DNA of 64,000 nt from NCBI RefSeq assembly GCF_000003815.2, contig NC_049979.1, positions 21,656,518-21,720,517 of the forward strand, given 5' to 3'. Within the stretch, counting starts at the first letter, position 1; each line of letters starts with the position of its first letter. Position numbers and translations under genes: made by a program. This DNA is from Branchiostoma floridae (Eukaryota; Chordata; Leptocardii; Amphioxiformes; Branchiostomatidae). Positions 22,280 through 34,600 of this stretch are shown one piece after another. The notes below the pieces were generated by a model. The model ran no database searches, was not told where the DNA came from, and saw only the letters and a program-made list of their open reading frames with translations.

Positions 22280-24188
22280 CTGCGGAAGACAAGGGCGACC
22301 ATTAGATATACATGAAGCCTAATGACAGGCAATGTCGTTCTTTTCATCAAACATGACTTATGGCAGCAGTGGAGAGATTCAGCAGAGGAGCCTGTCTCAT
22401 AATGGGGCTCAGAGGGTGACATTTAGCCCGCCCGCCATGACCCAAGGTCATGTTATCTGCTGAACCTCTACATCTGCGTGGGATTCCCCCAGGATCAAAT
22501 GACATTAGTCCTGCTTCAAATGAATTGATAGCACATTTGATTTCTCTTGGTCGATGACCAATGACGATGATAATTATTAACTCCAGGCCACCATGAAACT
22601 TTCAGAGTGGACGCAATCCCTTTCTATCATCCTGCGAACCCGCGTCGGAAAAGCTGCTGGTGAGTCTTGCGGAGTTGGTTTTGGTAATTAATGGAGTCGA
22701 TTTCGTGTCCATTAGCGTGGAGTCATCTGAAGGAGAGCGGGGGACGGAGATTACTCTGCCGGGAGATGTTCCAAGGTCATCCCTGTCCAACCAAACACGC
22801 CTCAGTAACCAAGCCCGCGCTCCGGAACATTTGGAACTAAGAGAATTTCGCCACGGTCAGTTACGCAACATACGTCGAGAGCTTATGCCACTGTATTGAA
22901 ATACTGTTAGCGTGTGATAGTCTGTAAGTTGGGGTAAATAAATGGTTGCTTTAGGTATCTGCTTATACACAGTTTAGAAATAAAAATTATTCGCAACTAT
23001 TGTAAAATTAATGTTTTCTGTGTTGTAAAGAATTCGGACCTTTTTTTTATTCATCAAGTTGGGAGTCATAAGCAAGGACCATTTGTGGTTTAGTCTCATC
23101 TACATAACTACTAGTGCTAACTGAAACAAGAAAGAATAGACCTTTTGCAAAGAATGTATTACGTACCTCTGTACCTAGAAATTACACAGATACCAACATG
23201 CAAATATATTCAAAAGTTAGTCAAACTTACACCAGCAGTTTGGAGAAGAACTGGTTTTTACATAAAAAAATCAGTAAAAAGTTATGAGGAAACTTAATTG
23301 TTGTTGAATACCTAAGAGTTAACCTCATAACTGAGGTCATGCTACGCTTGCATGTGAGCGAAATTCTTCCCGATAACGTTTTAAACGCTCAAAAGTTAGA
23401 CAACGAGCCATTCACATTAGGGTACAGCTGTTAATATTAAAAACCTCACTAAGGACATGATTATTTCGACGTTAATCTAATGAACAGAATTAGAGTTCTT
23501 AATTACACTAAGCATCTGAGCCACTCCAATACTGCTAGAACACTGTGTGACTGTGTGACCGATAAGATATTCTTTACAATTCGTCAGAGCCAGGCCAGCC
23601 AAATATAGCTGCAAAGTTTATTGATTTATTGACAGAAGCTCACACGTCGTAATGAATTGACACTTTCTTGAAATCAAATAACATATTGTATATTTGATTG
23701 TCCAGCTGTCATTTCTTGTAACTCTGTACTTTGGTTATTTTATTTTCGTGAGTATCGACGTCTGTAAAATACTTAATGTGCCACACAAAAAACTCTTTGA
23801 TCATTATGGAAAGTCAAGTTTGATGACCACAAGCTAATTCATAGCAGTTTGCATCTGTATTCGTATCAGTATGTGTATCTAATAGTATGAAAATAACATC
23901 TTCTTAACACACCAGCTTCTGTTTCTGTATCTAAAGTTACATTCCTAGTATACCAGAAACCACCCTGCGGCGTATACGCACCAGCTATTCATGCGCGGCA
24001 GCAGCTGGTTCTAGTACATTGAACGACCTGTTACAGCTAACCTTTTTATATCAAGATGGAAGCGTTCCTTAACGTTATCCAATAAGAATGATTTTTACAG
24101 AATTTGGTAGCATTTAACTCTTACTCTTTAATAGTTTTAGTAGGGAAAATGATTCTTTTATCTAAAAAAATAAGGTAATGCCTGTTAC
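22280..24188. other. No confirmed gene
   Basis: 22600-22890 is GC-richer with open frames on both strands (79 and 62 codons); neither is bounded by convincing splice sites. The remainder is AT-rich. Confidence 0.45.
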
Positions 24189-24202
24189 TTTAAGGCATGG
24201 GT

Positions 24203-24421
24203 GTCTGTGCGGCTTAACGGCTAGAGTGTTGGATTCAGAATCAGTAGGTCCTGAGTTCGATACTCGCTATGCCCCTGCCCGCCCCCATGACGGTGGCCCC
24301 CATGACGGTGGAGAGACGCCCACCGAGCCTCGCGGCTAATCTGTCTAAAGGTGCCCAAAACACCCACGGATTTGGTCCTGCACACTTGCCACTAAGACCC
24401 GTGAATTTTTTATTTATTTTT
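24203..24421 (+). mobile_element. tRNA-derived SINE with 14-bp target duplication
   Basis: The tRNA-like head has a box A-like GCGGCTTAACGGCTAGAG and a box B-like GAGTTCGATACTC spaced as in a tRNA promoter. An unrelated body with a duplicated CCCCCATGACGGTGG follows, then an AT-rich tail. The 14-bp TTTAAGGCATGGGT is present at 24189-24202 and 24422-24435, a perfect target duplication that fixes both ends. Confidence 0.85.
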
Positions 24422-24435
24422 TTTAAGGCATGGGT

Positions 24436-25020
24436 TCTTTTCTGAACTGGAATACTCTGAATAGTAGTCCATCAGGTATTGCCGGGCATTATTCTTTAGT
24501 CCTCGTGTTGCATCCACTGTAGATCATGCCAAAAGAAAAGCAACAGTCAATCACTGTCATGCCAAGATTGATTTTTGATGATAGATCTCAGTGGGAGTGG
24601 CGGAGCTCTGTAGAGACCAGCGATTGGGACTCCTGGGAGATACCACTCCAGATTGTAACTGGCGGGGTTTTCTTTGTATTCCACAGAACCGTCTGTGAAA
24701 ATACAGACAGCTATTCATCAAAAACATTATCGGTCTCGTGCCTTCAGCGATACGATTTTTTTTACCTATAACCTCATATAACCTTCATCTTTCTTTCATA
24801 TTATTAGGTTGTAACAATGAAGAAGACTATCAAACTTTATTTTCACACAAATCTTGTGTTGCTTTGTCAAAGGGGAACAACAGTAAAATGTTATTGTATA
24901 ATAAAAAAAACATAATGCGAGATTGTAACAATAAAGGAAAAAAAAACTTTTCAAATAAATCTTATGCTGATTTTGAAAACTTAAACAACAGTAAAATTGT
25001 ATTGAAATCGGCATGACCCC
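24436..25020. other. No confirmed gene
   Basis: An 81-codon plus frame starts at 24526 and includes SVETSDWDSWEIPLQIVTGG; no family was recognised and no splice support seen. Confidence 0.4.
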
Positions 25021-25182
25021 TAGACTGGGTACCATCCGGATAGTAGTTCACTCCTATATTCGCTTCTGCTATACAGAGAAGCGACTGTATATAGTGTACA
25101 ATGAATGTCAGAGCTAGAAGCGACTGTTTACAGTATATAATGAACGCCGGAGCGAACTACTTTCCGGATGGTACCCAGGCTA
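25021..25182. mobile_element. Short TA-flanked MITE, about 160 bp
   Basis: The ends are inverted repeats of about 33 bp: left CTGGGTACCATCCGGATAGT from 25025, right GGATGGTACCCAG ending 25178, with about two mismatches. TA occurs at both outer edges, as expected for a TA target duplication (Tc1/mariner type), though with only 2 bp this is weak. The interior holds two diverged units of about 39 bp starting AGAAGCGACTGT (near 25077 and 25116). Confidence 0.75.
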
Positions 25183-25459
25183 CATGACCACATCATGTGC
25201 ACTAGATTCTATTTTTCACGAGTCACCATGGCAGTCAACATTCCCTTCTGGTATAGTATGGTGCTACGATTTGCAGTAAAGAAGGGTGACAGTGGCATAT
25301 TTTTAAAATAAATTATTCCATCTGATTTGGTGTTTCTTTACTCTAGAGTAGGACTATTTTCTTAATCTCTAACGTTTTCCCCACTCAAGACCCCTAAATT
25401 GAAGAGTAAAATTATTTCTGTTTTCAGCCTCCTAGAAAAGGGGGGCATTATTGAGATTA

Positions 25460-25535
25460 GCCTGCCCCGCCCCTTTGGGGAGGCCAGCTGGTCCCATGGC
25501 GGGAAAACAAGAAGCAGGTTTACCAATCAGGCTGC
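25460..25535 (+). promoter_or_regulatory. Weak promoter-like patch (GC box plus CCAAT)
   Basis: GCCCCGCCC (25464-25472) and CCAATCAG (25523-25530) lie in a GC-rich patch within AT-rich DNA. A well-placed ATG (CCCATGG, 25496) starts only 23 codons. Suggestive composition only. Confidence 0.2.
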
Positions 25536-25832
25536 CTTATGTGGATGACGACACGACACACGAATGATCCCCAAACTCAGCAGTGCCAAGCACGAAAGAA
25601 ATTTCCTGATTGAACATTTCTAAATAAACTGTTCTAGTATGCGAAGAGATTGACTGAGTTAAATTCATCGTTATTTTTTTTTTCTTAATTCAATGCGTGT
25701 GCACGCAGAAAAGATTTATCCAATGGCGTCATCATTATTCAGTTTCCAAGTAACTAAAGGAACGTATCGGAAAATACCAGTCAGTGGTCAGATGTAGCTA
25801 GCTAGGGATCGACATTTCCAGGAATAGCTTAC

Positions 25833-26023
25833 CCTGCGCGTGTTGATGAAGTGTTTGTGTTGCGATGGGATTTGCGGACAGTAGCGCACTAATGACGATG
25901 ACTTCTACTCGGACCATTTGCCCCGCTGCATTAATGGCATTACACCCAATTGCGCAGTATCTGACAATATAGACCTTTCCCTGGTGAACGTCAACACTAC
26001 GGCACCAAAATGCCAACATCCCT
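25833..26023 (-). CDS. Candidate exon with an immunoglobulin-like C-terminal half
   Basis: Acceptor gtccacag|AGGG and donor GCAGG|GTAAGC enclose 191 bp (phase 2 to phase 1), open throughout. The product includes YCAIGCNAINAAGQMVRVEV. The stretch NAINAAGQ followed by alternating V residues resembles the F-G strands of I-set Ig domains (CxAxNxAGxxxxxxxxV). The spacing before the cysteines is irregular, so it may be a decayed or chance match. It lies on the same strand as the candidate exons at 22065 and 29001. Confidence 0.28.
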
Positions 26024-29000
26024 CTGTGGACTCTGGGTAACAAATGAAGAGGAATATCGAGGGAGGCAGTGCTTTCCGAATGGCGATTTTAAATCGTCAC
26101 TGGAAGATAAAACCATTTATCTTTCTATCTGTATGGGCCTTGCTTTGGCGCTGTAGTAACCTTTCTATGACTTTCGGTCGGTACACCGTTGTAAACAGTA
26201 CCTTCAAGTTGTGTCCTATAGGGTAGCACATTGTTATGTATGCTAGCAAGATGATTAACTAGTTAATAAAAGAATGATAGATATAGATAGATAATTAGAT
26301 AGATTTTGTACTTATAACCTTCGGTGATCTTACTAGTAGCTGGTATGTATCTGATACTCTATACAATTTCTATGTACATTCTTGAAATTTTACTTCGTGA
26401 TATTCATCTGTGCGAGAGAATAACAAAATAAGAATAAAAAAAGTTTTAAAATATATGTAATGTTAGGTAGAAGATCTTACATATTACGTCTTAATTTGTC
26501 TCTGAAAGTAAAAGTTTGATGCCAAAATTACAGCTAGTCGAAAGTTAAAGCACATTTGTGTTATCGATTCATCAAAGCCAGATCAACCGGCGTACCATTT
26601 TGAAGTGCCCTAATTGTAAATCCGAACGTCAGTCCGTCAACATTAGCCACAGCACCATGGGACCTTGTGTAATACATCTTGTAAACATGAGTCAGGAAGG
26701 TGTGCAGAGTCAGCGAAACACGCGTACGGCGACTGTGAAGGTCGTTTAGGATCAGCATAATTTGTAATACACGCTTCCAGACTCCTTCGGTTGGGAGTGA
26801 AAACTGGCGTCATGCTTGAAAACGGCGCATGTGTGGCATACATTAGTAGATAATATGTTTTTAGCAAGTTCATGCCCGAGGGCTAATTGTAGGTACAAAC
26901 AATACATATAATAAGGAAAGTACAAGGTGCAAAGAACTACATTCTATGACTATGTTGTGCTACTCAGGTGTACATTATACATTAGTAATAGTGTGGTTGT
27001 ACTCTCCATAGGTAGTCGTGCATTATCGATGTTGTCGAATGTCTAACCAGACTGTGACCAGACTGAATTCGAAGCAACTATCTATAAGTATCTATGCCTT
27101 TCCGTTAAGACTTTTGGAGCACGGAAATAAAAGAAATACCCTTATCTGGTTCTAATATATCTAATTTAGCAAAGTTGAAATTTGTTGGTTTGATTGAGAA
27201 GTGTAAATAGTCACAGAAGCCGCCTACGCCTGCTGAATACAACTAAATACAAGTCCCGGAACCTTCGTGCAGTTCTGTTCACTACTATTGCCCTGGAGTC
27301 CTTGAGGTTAGTTTATATCTGGCTCGGTCATTTCCTCTCTTCTACGAATTCCTTGTTTCTTCTTGTTGAGAAGCCTTGATACCTTCTCCTTTGAGATCCC
27401 TTATTTCTTAGAAGTCAGATTTTTTTCCAAGAAGACGCCCGTGCGCCCTTCCCTCTCTCCTTGAAAAGAACGTTTCCTTTCTTATCTCCGAGATGCCTAT
27501 CTGGATTCTTCCAGTATCCGTATCCCTGGAGCCTAACTAGTCAAATGGCCTCATTTTGGCGGGAACTTGCAGTATCTCATTATAGTGGAAGTTTTTAAAA
27601 CATTTACAGTAGGATTAGTGCATGCTGATCAAACGATGCTTTTATCACTACTATTTATATTCCTGCCTATGTACAAAAACATGAATAACATATTTGATAT
27701 TTGGTAGCACACGTCTCTGTAGAGACCTAGGTCGGCGGGAATGATGAAAAAATGAAGCCATGCGTCAATTGACAAATGCTCATGGACAGGTCGTTCTCCA
27801 AGTTCCTTGGGAGTTCAAGGCAAAGCAGTCATAAGTATGCCAGCGAAAGTCTCTGCCGCCTTTGGCAAAATTCACAAATATTGTTTAAGCGACATATCAC
27901 ATAGATGCAGCAGGTGTTACCGATGGGGGCAGACAAACAACAGAAAACATATTTTACCCCCATGAAAATTAAAAATATCACTTCGATGCATGTAACTTGC
28001 ATGGAGGTTGGAACTATTGATTCCAATCATTCAGATATGCTTAAGGTGTATAATTGATACAAAAAGTTCCCTGGTGGTACATTATTAAAAGTTGCACTAT
28101 CACTATGTATAGCATGCCATTGGCATGAGTTATGATAAAAAGTAAAGATGGAATTCTCCCAAAGGAAATGACTTTCGCGCATGTACCAATGTTAGATTAC
28201 AGTGGAAGACGATTATTTCAAATAGATTATGCTAATTACATCCTTATAGCACTATCAAGGAGTCAAGACAATACAATAAATGTAGAAAGGCTCTAGATAT
28301 TGCATGGAGGTATGTGGTCTCCGAACTCTTCCTATTTCAGCTGCCTTAATATAATAAACATCTTAAATGCTTCGATAAGTTTTTATCAGTGAACATTCAA
28401 AACATTGCATTAGAACGTCAAAAATAACATTATGGCTATTTTCAAGAACCAAGGGACTCGTAGCTACTATCTTCCTTCACGCAAATAGCCAATATGGGGT
28501 AACGTTTATGTTTGACCTACGTCATAACCATAGGCAAACGGACGCGGGTCTTATTTCCTTTGGGTCATCTAAGATAATCCAGTGTAAGCAACGTTATGGA
28601 TGTAGGGTACCCCCTCCAGGGAAATCAAGATGAGGAATGCCGATAACTTTGCTGATCTAGCAGAATAGAGTAAGCAAAACATGGCCACTCGTAGATGGTA
28701 AATATGATGTACTAGCAGTAGGATTAGTTACTAGAGTAATTTTTGGACGATTTTCGTGTCAGTCAAACAATGTTCTTGCTAATCTCCAGGCAGCTTTACT
28801 GGTGGTATAAGGTGTTTAGCTGGCCACGGAGTAAGCTGAGCCACCGGAGATCTACCATCCCCGAAACAGGGAGGAGCATCTTCATGAAAGGCCTTGATCT
28901 ATTATCTCCTTTGAAGCTCTTAAGCACCCTCAGCGGACAGGATGTCACTCAGTAATAATTGTTATAAATTAGATGTTTAGTCTCAAAAGAAAGAAGTTAC
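26024..29000. other. No gene seen
   Basis: AT-rich with a GATA microsatellite (26278) and a decayed retroelement-type hairpin (26868-26890). Confidence 0.5.
26278..26305 (+). repeat. Imperfect GATA microsatellite
   Basis: TAGATATAGATAGATAATTAGATAGAT, a short GATA-type run. Confidence 0.85.
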
Positions 29001-29131
29001 CATCATCAAAGGATTAGCTTTAAATAAGTAGTCCACTGTGTTCTGCTGCTGCGCAGTGGTCTGGACACCCTGCAGCTGCAGTCTTTCTTCAACTCTCTCC
29101 ACTTTGTCCCGTTCATCGACTTCCTTAGCTC
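29001..29131 (-). CDS. Candidate internal exon, charged coiled-coil-like peptide
   Basis: Acceptor aactacag|GAGC and donor GATGATG|GTAACT enclose 131 bp (phase 1 in, phase 0 out). The frame reads 43 codons without a stop, containing AKEVDERDKVERVEERLQLQ and ending NTVDYLFKANPLMM. The charged, heptad-like first half and Gln-rich middle look like protein rather than chance, and GC content is well above the flanks. The other two frames contain stops. I do not recognise the family and found no partner exon. Confidence 0.45.
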
Positions 29132-29785
29132 CTGTAGTTTAATTTACTAACAATAAGATGAATCCATAACAGAACTCAGGGCATCTCAAAGCAATGTTGA
29201 AGAAGCTTTATTGGCAATTCGTTATGGATAATAAGAACATTAAGTTTATCGCAGTTTATTACAAATATTGAACTGCATTGTATGGCTATCACAACTACCA
29301 CCTCCGTGTGCTAAACGAAGGTATTGTCTTCGGTTTGGCCATAGGCTTTAAATGCTGTATAAAGGCGAGTGACAGGAAATGAATTGAAAACTGAGTGTTG
29401 AGGGAGTGACATTATTTGAAGTTTGAAGTCGTAAATAGTCATTTGTCAACCTTGGCAGAAAGCTGACAGTTATTCCAGCTCATGAAGGTCAATGGAAGAT
29501 TCTACTGACACATGGGGAGTATATTTTGCTCTGTTGTGTTTTCGTAGCTATACATTTTCATATGTTTACCATAGAATGACAGAAAGTGATCAGTAAACTT
29601 AATAAAACAAAATGATAATCAAACACTCTCTACAAAAGTAATAATCTAGATGTTCTTGAAGGTATAAGATCTTTGAAAGTATTGTGTGAAAAAAAATAGA
29701 TGCCTTCCGCTACTCGTTGCTTCTGCTTTTGCTCAAGAGCTAATCCAGTTTGTCATAATCTGCCCAAAACACTTATTATGAATTT

Positions 29786-29815
29786 CCAGGCACTGGTATT
29801 CCAGGCACTGGTAGC
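29786..29815 (+). repeat. 15-bp tandem duplication
   Basis: CCAGGCACTGGTATT followed by CCAGGCACTGGTAGC. Confidence 0.85.
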
Positions 29816-29900
29816 TTGTGGCACCGATGTTTGCTTCATTGCATTCAACGCATGGAATTAACCCTTTAAGCTTTCTTATTTTCAATACGTTTGGAAGGAG

Positions 29901-29950
29901 AGAGTGGACCTGGTCCGGGCAAGTAGCCCGCGACTATGATGATGATGACT
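29901..29950 (+). repeat. Retrotransposon 3'-tail-like segment with ATG repeat
   Basis: GGACCTGGTCCGGGCAAGTA and AGCCCGCGACT are followed by ATGATGATGATG. A short GC-rich hairpin plus trinucleotide tail is typical of a non-LTR element 3' end; no coding part is attached. Confidence 0.4.
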
Positions 29951-30434
29951 TTAATACTATTCAAGTCTCTATATGTTACGGTTGCTTAAATATTACATTT
30001 ACATTCACCTTTATCGTGAGCACTTTAATTAGTAAGGCTCATTTAGGCGACATTTAAGCACGTAGTGGCACTCATTTAATCAACATCAAGCACTGTTTAA
30101 TCGTAATATTTACGCTATCTACGTTGTAGATTCCAACATTGGCAATGGCACAGCTGCCACTACTGTATCTGGTTATCACCTCTCTGGTATTTGCTTGGAA
30201 GCTGAGGTTATTCTAGTCGATAGGCGGGTAATGACAATCTGTCAAGAAAACGATTATAAACTATCAGTCTGTCGATTGAGAGCATAAAACTACCAAACGA
30301 TCACCGATATTCGGACTCTAAGACGATTTTCTTATTGGCACCACGACCATTGCGGCATTGAAAACGGCGGAAGTTCTTACCAGGACCTAATCTATCCCGA
30401 ACAAGCATTTAGGCTAGAATAGGTAATCTGTCCG

Positions 30435-30688
30435 TACTTGGTATTATCAAGGCCATTTGGTCATTTGTTTTTATCCCACGCTTACGCCATAGCTCAACCA
30501 CCATTTATGCTATAAAATAGCTGCATCTATTTACGCTTTATGATCAAAATGGAAACAATACTACTTGGTATTATCAAAGCCATTTGGTCATTTGTTTTTA
30601 TCCCACGCTTACGCCATAGCTCAACCACTATTTATGCTATAAAATAGCTGCATCTATTTACGCTTTATGATCAAAATGTAAACAATAC
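30435..30688 (+). repeat. 127-bp tandem duplication
   Basis: Copies at 30435-30561 and 30562-30688 differ at only about three positions. Each starts TACTTGGTATTATCAA and ends AAACAATAC. The high identity points to a recent event. Confidence 0.92.
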
Positions 30689-31189
30689 TATACAATCAGT
30701 CAAAATTCTTAAAGATTGATTTGTTTTGAAAGATTGATTGATGAAAATTTGAAAAGAATTTTTTTCTAAAAACTTTGCAGGAAATCTAAGGTTGAAAATG
30801 TGACTGAACATACAGAACATGTTATACCAAACAATTTTTTAAATAATTTTATTACCAAACAGGAAATGTTGTATTTTGTTCTTCCTCGTCTTTGTCTTTA
30901 AATTGGACGACTTCCCTCAGCGCTTTTAAATACATCTGAAATACGATTGAGAAGGGAGACAATTGTTCGACATGAGTATCCATTTTCCGAGACTATTCAT
31001 AGGAAAACGACATGTCGACAGTGATTTAATAAAACATTTCGATCTGTACAATTTTTATTAGGAGAAAATTTTACTTTTTACATAACGTAATTTACTACAA
31101 TTGATGAACCTTGATGGTGCTAGCATCAACTTTTGGTAGTTGTCGTTGGTGACCATCAACTCGCAGTAGTTGTAGGTGGTTACTGCCAG

Positions 31190-31350
31190 TTTCTGAATAA
31201 TTCAGCTGAGGCAGAAGCGGTTGGGAACGCTGTCGAGCAGGCTACTGAATATTTCATTTCAGCCCATCAGTTGCGGTTCTTCGTGTCGAGGTCAGATGCA
31301 AGGACCTTGCCAATGGGAGCACCTTGTATCTCGTGGTGCTCCTTGACAGC
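31190..31350 (-). pseudogene. Degenerate cadherin-repeat fragment
   Basis: Minus-strand translation gives VKEHHEIQGAPIGKVLASDL, then DTKNRN, a TGA stop, then WAEMKYSV and ELF about 18 residues on. This follows the cadherin repeat consensus (V.E....GtpVgkVlAtDlDt..N..i.YSv...lF). A second in-frame TGA lies just upstream. No clean donor follows. Likely a dead exon or duplicated gene fragment; the match rests on motif recognition only. Confidence 0.4.
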
Positions 31351-31619
31351 TGCTCACGTCATTTTTAGTTTTACCTTATCAGAAAGTTGATCAGTTTAAC
31401 ATACTTGTTCTGGCAATGTTGGTATTCCGGCAGTGCCTTGGTAGATAGTATTATGGCATGTCTGTTTGGGTCTGTTATCTTTGTACTTGTGTGGATTTGG
31501 TTTGTCAAGCAATAGACAATTCCATACACCAATGCAATGTTCGTCAATACAAAGACATGCAAAATAGAAATAAAGTATGCAAATATCTAAGTAAATTTAC
31601 GGACACGCAGCCAATCTCT

Positions 31620-31679
31620 CATTGGTCGAACCGCTAATTGCCATTCTATCATTGGTTGAACTGCTAATTGTGATGGTAC
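31620..31679 (+). repeat. 30-bp tandem duplication
   Basis: CATTGGTCGAACCGCTAATT is followed 30 bp later by CATTGGTTGAACTGCTAATT. Confidence 0.8.
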
Positions 31680-34600
31680 CGGTCAGGGTCAGTATATTCG
31701 AGTAGTACACATTTATCGGTTTCCAATGTAGCACTGGGTATTTGAGCATGACAGTGATCGTGCAAAAATACCCGAAATAGGTTCTTTGAGTGTTATGTAT
31801 CATGGCTTGGCAACCCAATAGTCCCGCTATATTGCTCTTTCTCAACCACATTAGAACTTCAATACGTCGCATATAATGTGCTGAGATGTAATTTTGCATT
31901 GTTCCTACTAATGTTTATCTATGATGACGCGATAATGCAGTTTGTTACTGGAGGTAATTTACAATGAATCCATTTTGGTGAAGTTTTACGTCCGCTACAT
32001 TTGGGCAAATTAGCTATGGCAAAGACTTACATCAATCAATACCTTCGTTGGTACATTGGTTGTTTCTGTGTCGAAAAAGTAGATTGAAATACTATGTTTT
32101 CTACATGTTTTTTTCACATGAAGTTCTACAAGGGCTAGTCAAAAAGTAATGAACGCGGTTTTATCAGGGAGGTTCGATAAAAATCCCTTCTCCCACTAAG
32201 AAACATTCTAGGATACTAAAACTGCACATGTATCATGGATACATAGTTCTATTAGCCACATTCTTACGCATTTCTAAAACCCAGTATGGATTTTTTTTCA
32301 TTGCTAGAGTGCCGTGTATTGAAAATGCTTTCTTCATGTTCCTGAACATGTGCTGTGTCGATTTAGGGTTTCCCATCATGTATGATAAACGAAACTCAGG
32401 ACAGTTTTATCGTTAAACGCTTACTAGCAGCTGTAACTGTTAGAAGTTAAGAAATAAAAATTGGCATGTGCCATAGGCACGTTTGAAATCATACAGATGT
32501 AATTTTAGCTTTCAACAGTAATGAAGGACTTCGAAGGCATACCCATCTTTCAGTCAACTCAGTTGCTCATAAATTTATGTTCTAATTAACAAGAGATATT
32601 TCAAGCTCAAGACGATATACACCTTTTACCTTTATATACCAAATTTGGACTCATTTGATAAAAGATGAGTCTGTTATAAAACCAATTGCAAAATATTATT
32701 TCACTTTTTATCTATCAATCTAAACCTTAATTGGTCGTTTTCTTCAATGTGGTTGTTTTCAATATCCGTTGTATGTAGGTTGTCGCATAGAATAAGGCAG
32801 TAACATTACCTAAACCAAGCCGAACCTTAATTCATTTGTGTTATTTCGTCAAAAATATTGGTCTATTGCATTTTGTATTACCAAGCAATATGCAAATGCT
32901 AATGTATGCAATTGCTTCCACTCATCTATGTTAGTCGGTAATTCTGTACTCCATAACGATAAAATAAGACATACAGTCTTAATATCTCTTAGGCGTAGTG
33001 CTCTTAAGTACATTGTAAAGTTTGAACTAATTGTACGTATCATGAGCATAAAATTACTTATCCATCGTTACGTAACACTGGCGCCAGTTGAAAAGGCCGA
33101 AATAAACGTAGTGGGCGCGTGATTTAAGCCAAAGGGAAGAGCGTAAAATCTACAAACCCACACCGCGGTAGGTGTTGTTTAAATCTTAGATTTACCTCAT
33201 TAAACGTGACAAACCGAATCTGCTGCAATCTCGAAGACTGATTGTGACATTTAGAGAGTATGGTTTTGGTTTCACCCGCGAGATGTAACAAAATGAATTC
33301 TTTATGAAGCTGTCCTCCGTCTAATGCTTAGCATCTGTCAAAACGCGAAAGTCGTCTTGTGCTTTATCGTTATCGATGATTGGATGATCTTTGCAAACGA
33401 GATGCCATGTCTCTGTGTGCCTCCCGTATCATTACGATGATTAAGATTTGTGTCAAAACTTTCAGCAACACTGCACACGTGATGGGAGCACATTTGCGTT
33501 GTGTACTGTACTGTTCGCGGTTGCAGTGCCTTCTTTTACTTGAAACTCATTCCCTATTTGGAGCATTTTCTTTGCAATTTGAAAAAAAAACCGTCAAGGC
33601 TAAAGCTCCCGCACTGTGGTGAAAAGACGCCCAGTTCAGCAGTTTTTATTTTTGGCGTAAGGACAGATCTGAGTGGTGTGGCCAGGTTACAGCGCGGAAG
33701 GATATAAATGTAAATTGTGTTCGAAACTTTTAGCTGTTCTACGAGTTCGAACTCCTTAGCGCCTTGTTATCTGTCCATCTTTATTAACTAGTCCCTTGTG
33801 ACTTTATGGGTGAGCAGAATTGTTTAGATCAAAATTTGGGTCAATACTTTTATGAAGCATTGTATCACCCTGCCATAGGATACTCTTAAAACTGTATCCT
33901 ATGACAGGCTCTAACTGTGACATCTGCCCACTAAGCGCTTTCGTGTATCAGGTACTACTAGCTGGTAAGTGTTGATACTGTTGGTTATTACACTGATATC
34001 CTTGTATTTTAGCTAGGCTTTTAGACAGTTCCCAGGTGTAAAATAGTCATTTCTTTACGATCCAATTTATCTACAAATAAAGACTATGTAAAATATCTCG
34101 AAGTAAGGTATAAAGCTAAACGTTTTAACTCACCAGAGACCATATGTTCATGTGTGTTCTTCTGGAATCATATTTCTTAAACTATCCGGCACATGCCAAA
34201 TTTATTGTGATTCTCTGCGGATAGAAATTAAAGATGATAAAACTAAGGTATCTTTGCACAAAAATTACAGGAAACTACATCTTACTGATCATTTGGTGGC
34301 TAGATTGATAGAATAGTAGAAAACGATATGCAGGTTGTAAAGAAAATGCTAACGTTGTAACTGGTTACTGGACCGGGTCCAAGCGATTATCTTACGCTAC
34401 ATATCATTGTTTGTGGCAAAATTACTACCCATGTAGGCTTTGCCTAGTCTCTTGATCACAAAAATGCAGATGTCAGTAATTTTGACAGTAACAATGTGAC
34501 ATGCAGCTGGACAGATGGAACTGGAATGAAGATTTAAACTGGTTGAAACTGTCACAAGGTGGTCCCGCAGTTGTTGAATCTTAATTTTCTGTTTTCGAAA

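Larger units (their letters stand above)
29132..30434. other. No gene seen
   Basis: Contains the 15-bp duplication and the ATG-tailed segment listed separately; otherwise AT-rich. Confidence 0.5.

Noticed and set aside
24203-24275. tRNA gene
   Set aside because: Good boxes A and B, but it is bracketed with its unrelated body by a 14-bp target duplication.
26643-26873. 76-codon minus-strand frame
   Set aside because: Mirrored by frames on the other strand; no splice signals and no known motif.
32129-32160. Mariner terminal repeat (AGTCAAAAAGTAATGAACGC)
   Set aside because: Only one end-like sequence was found; no inverted partner within several kilobases.
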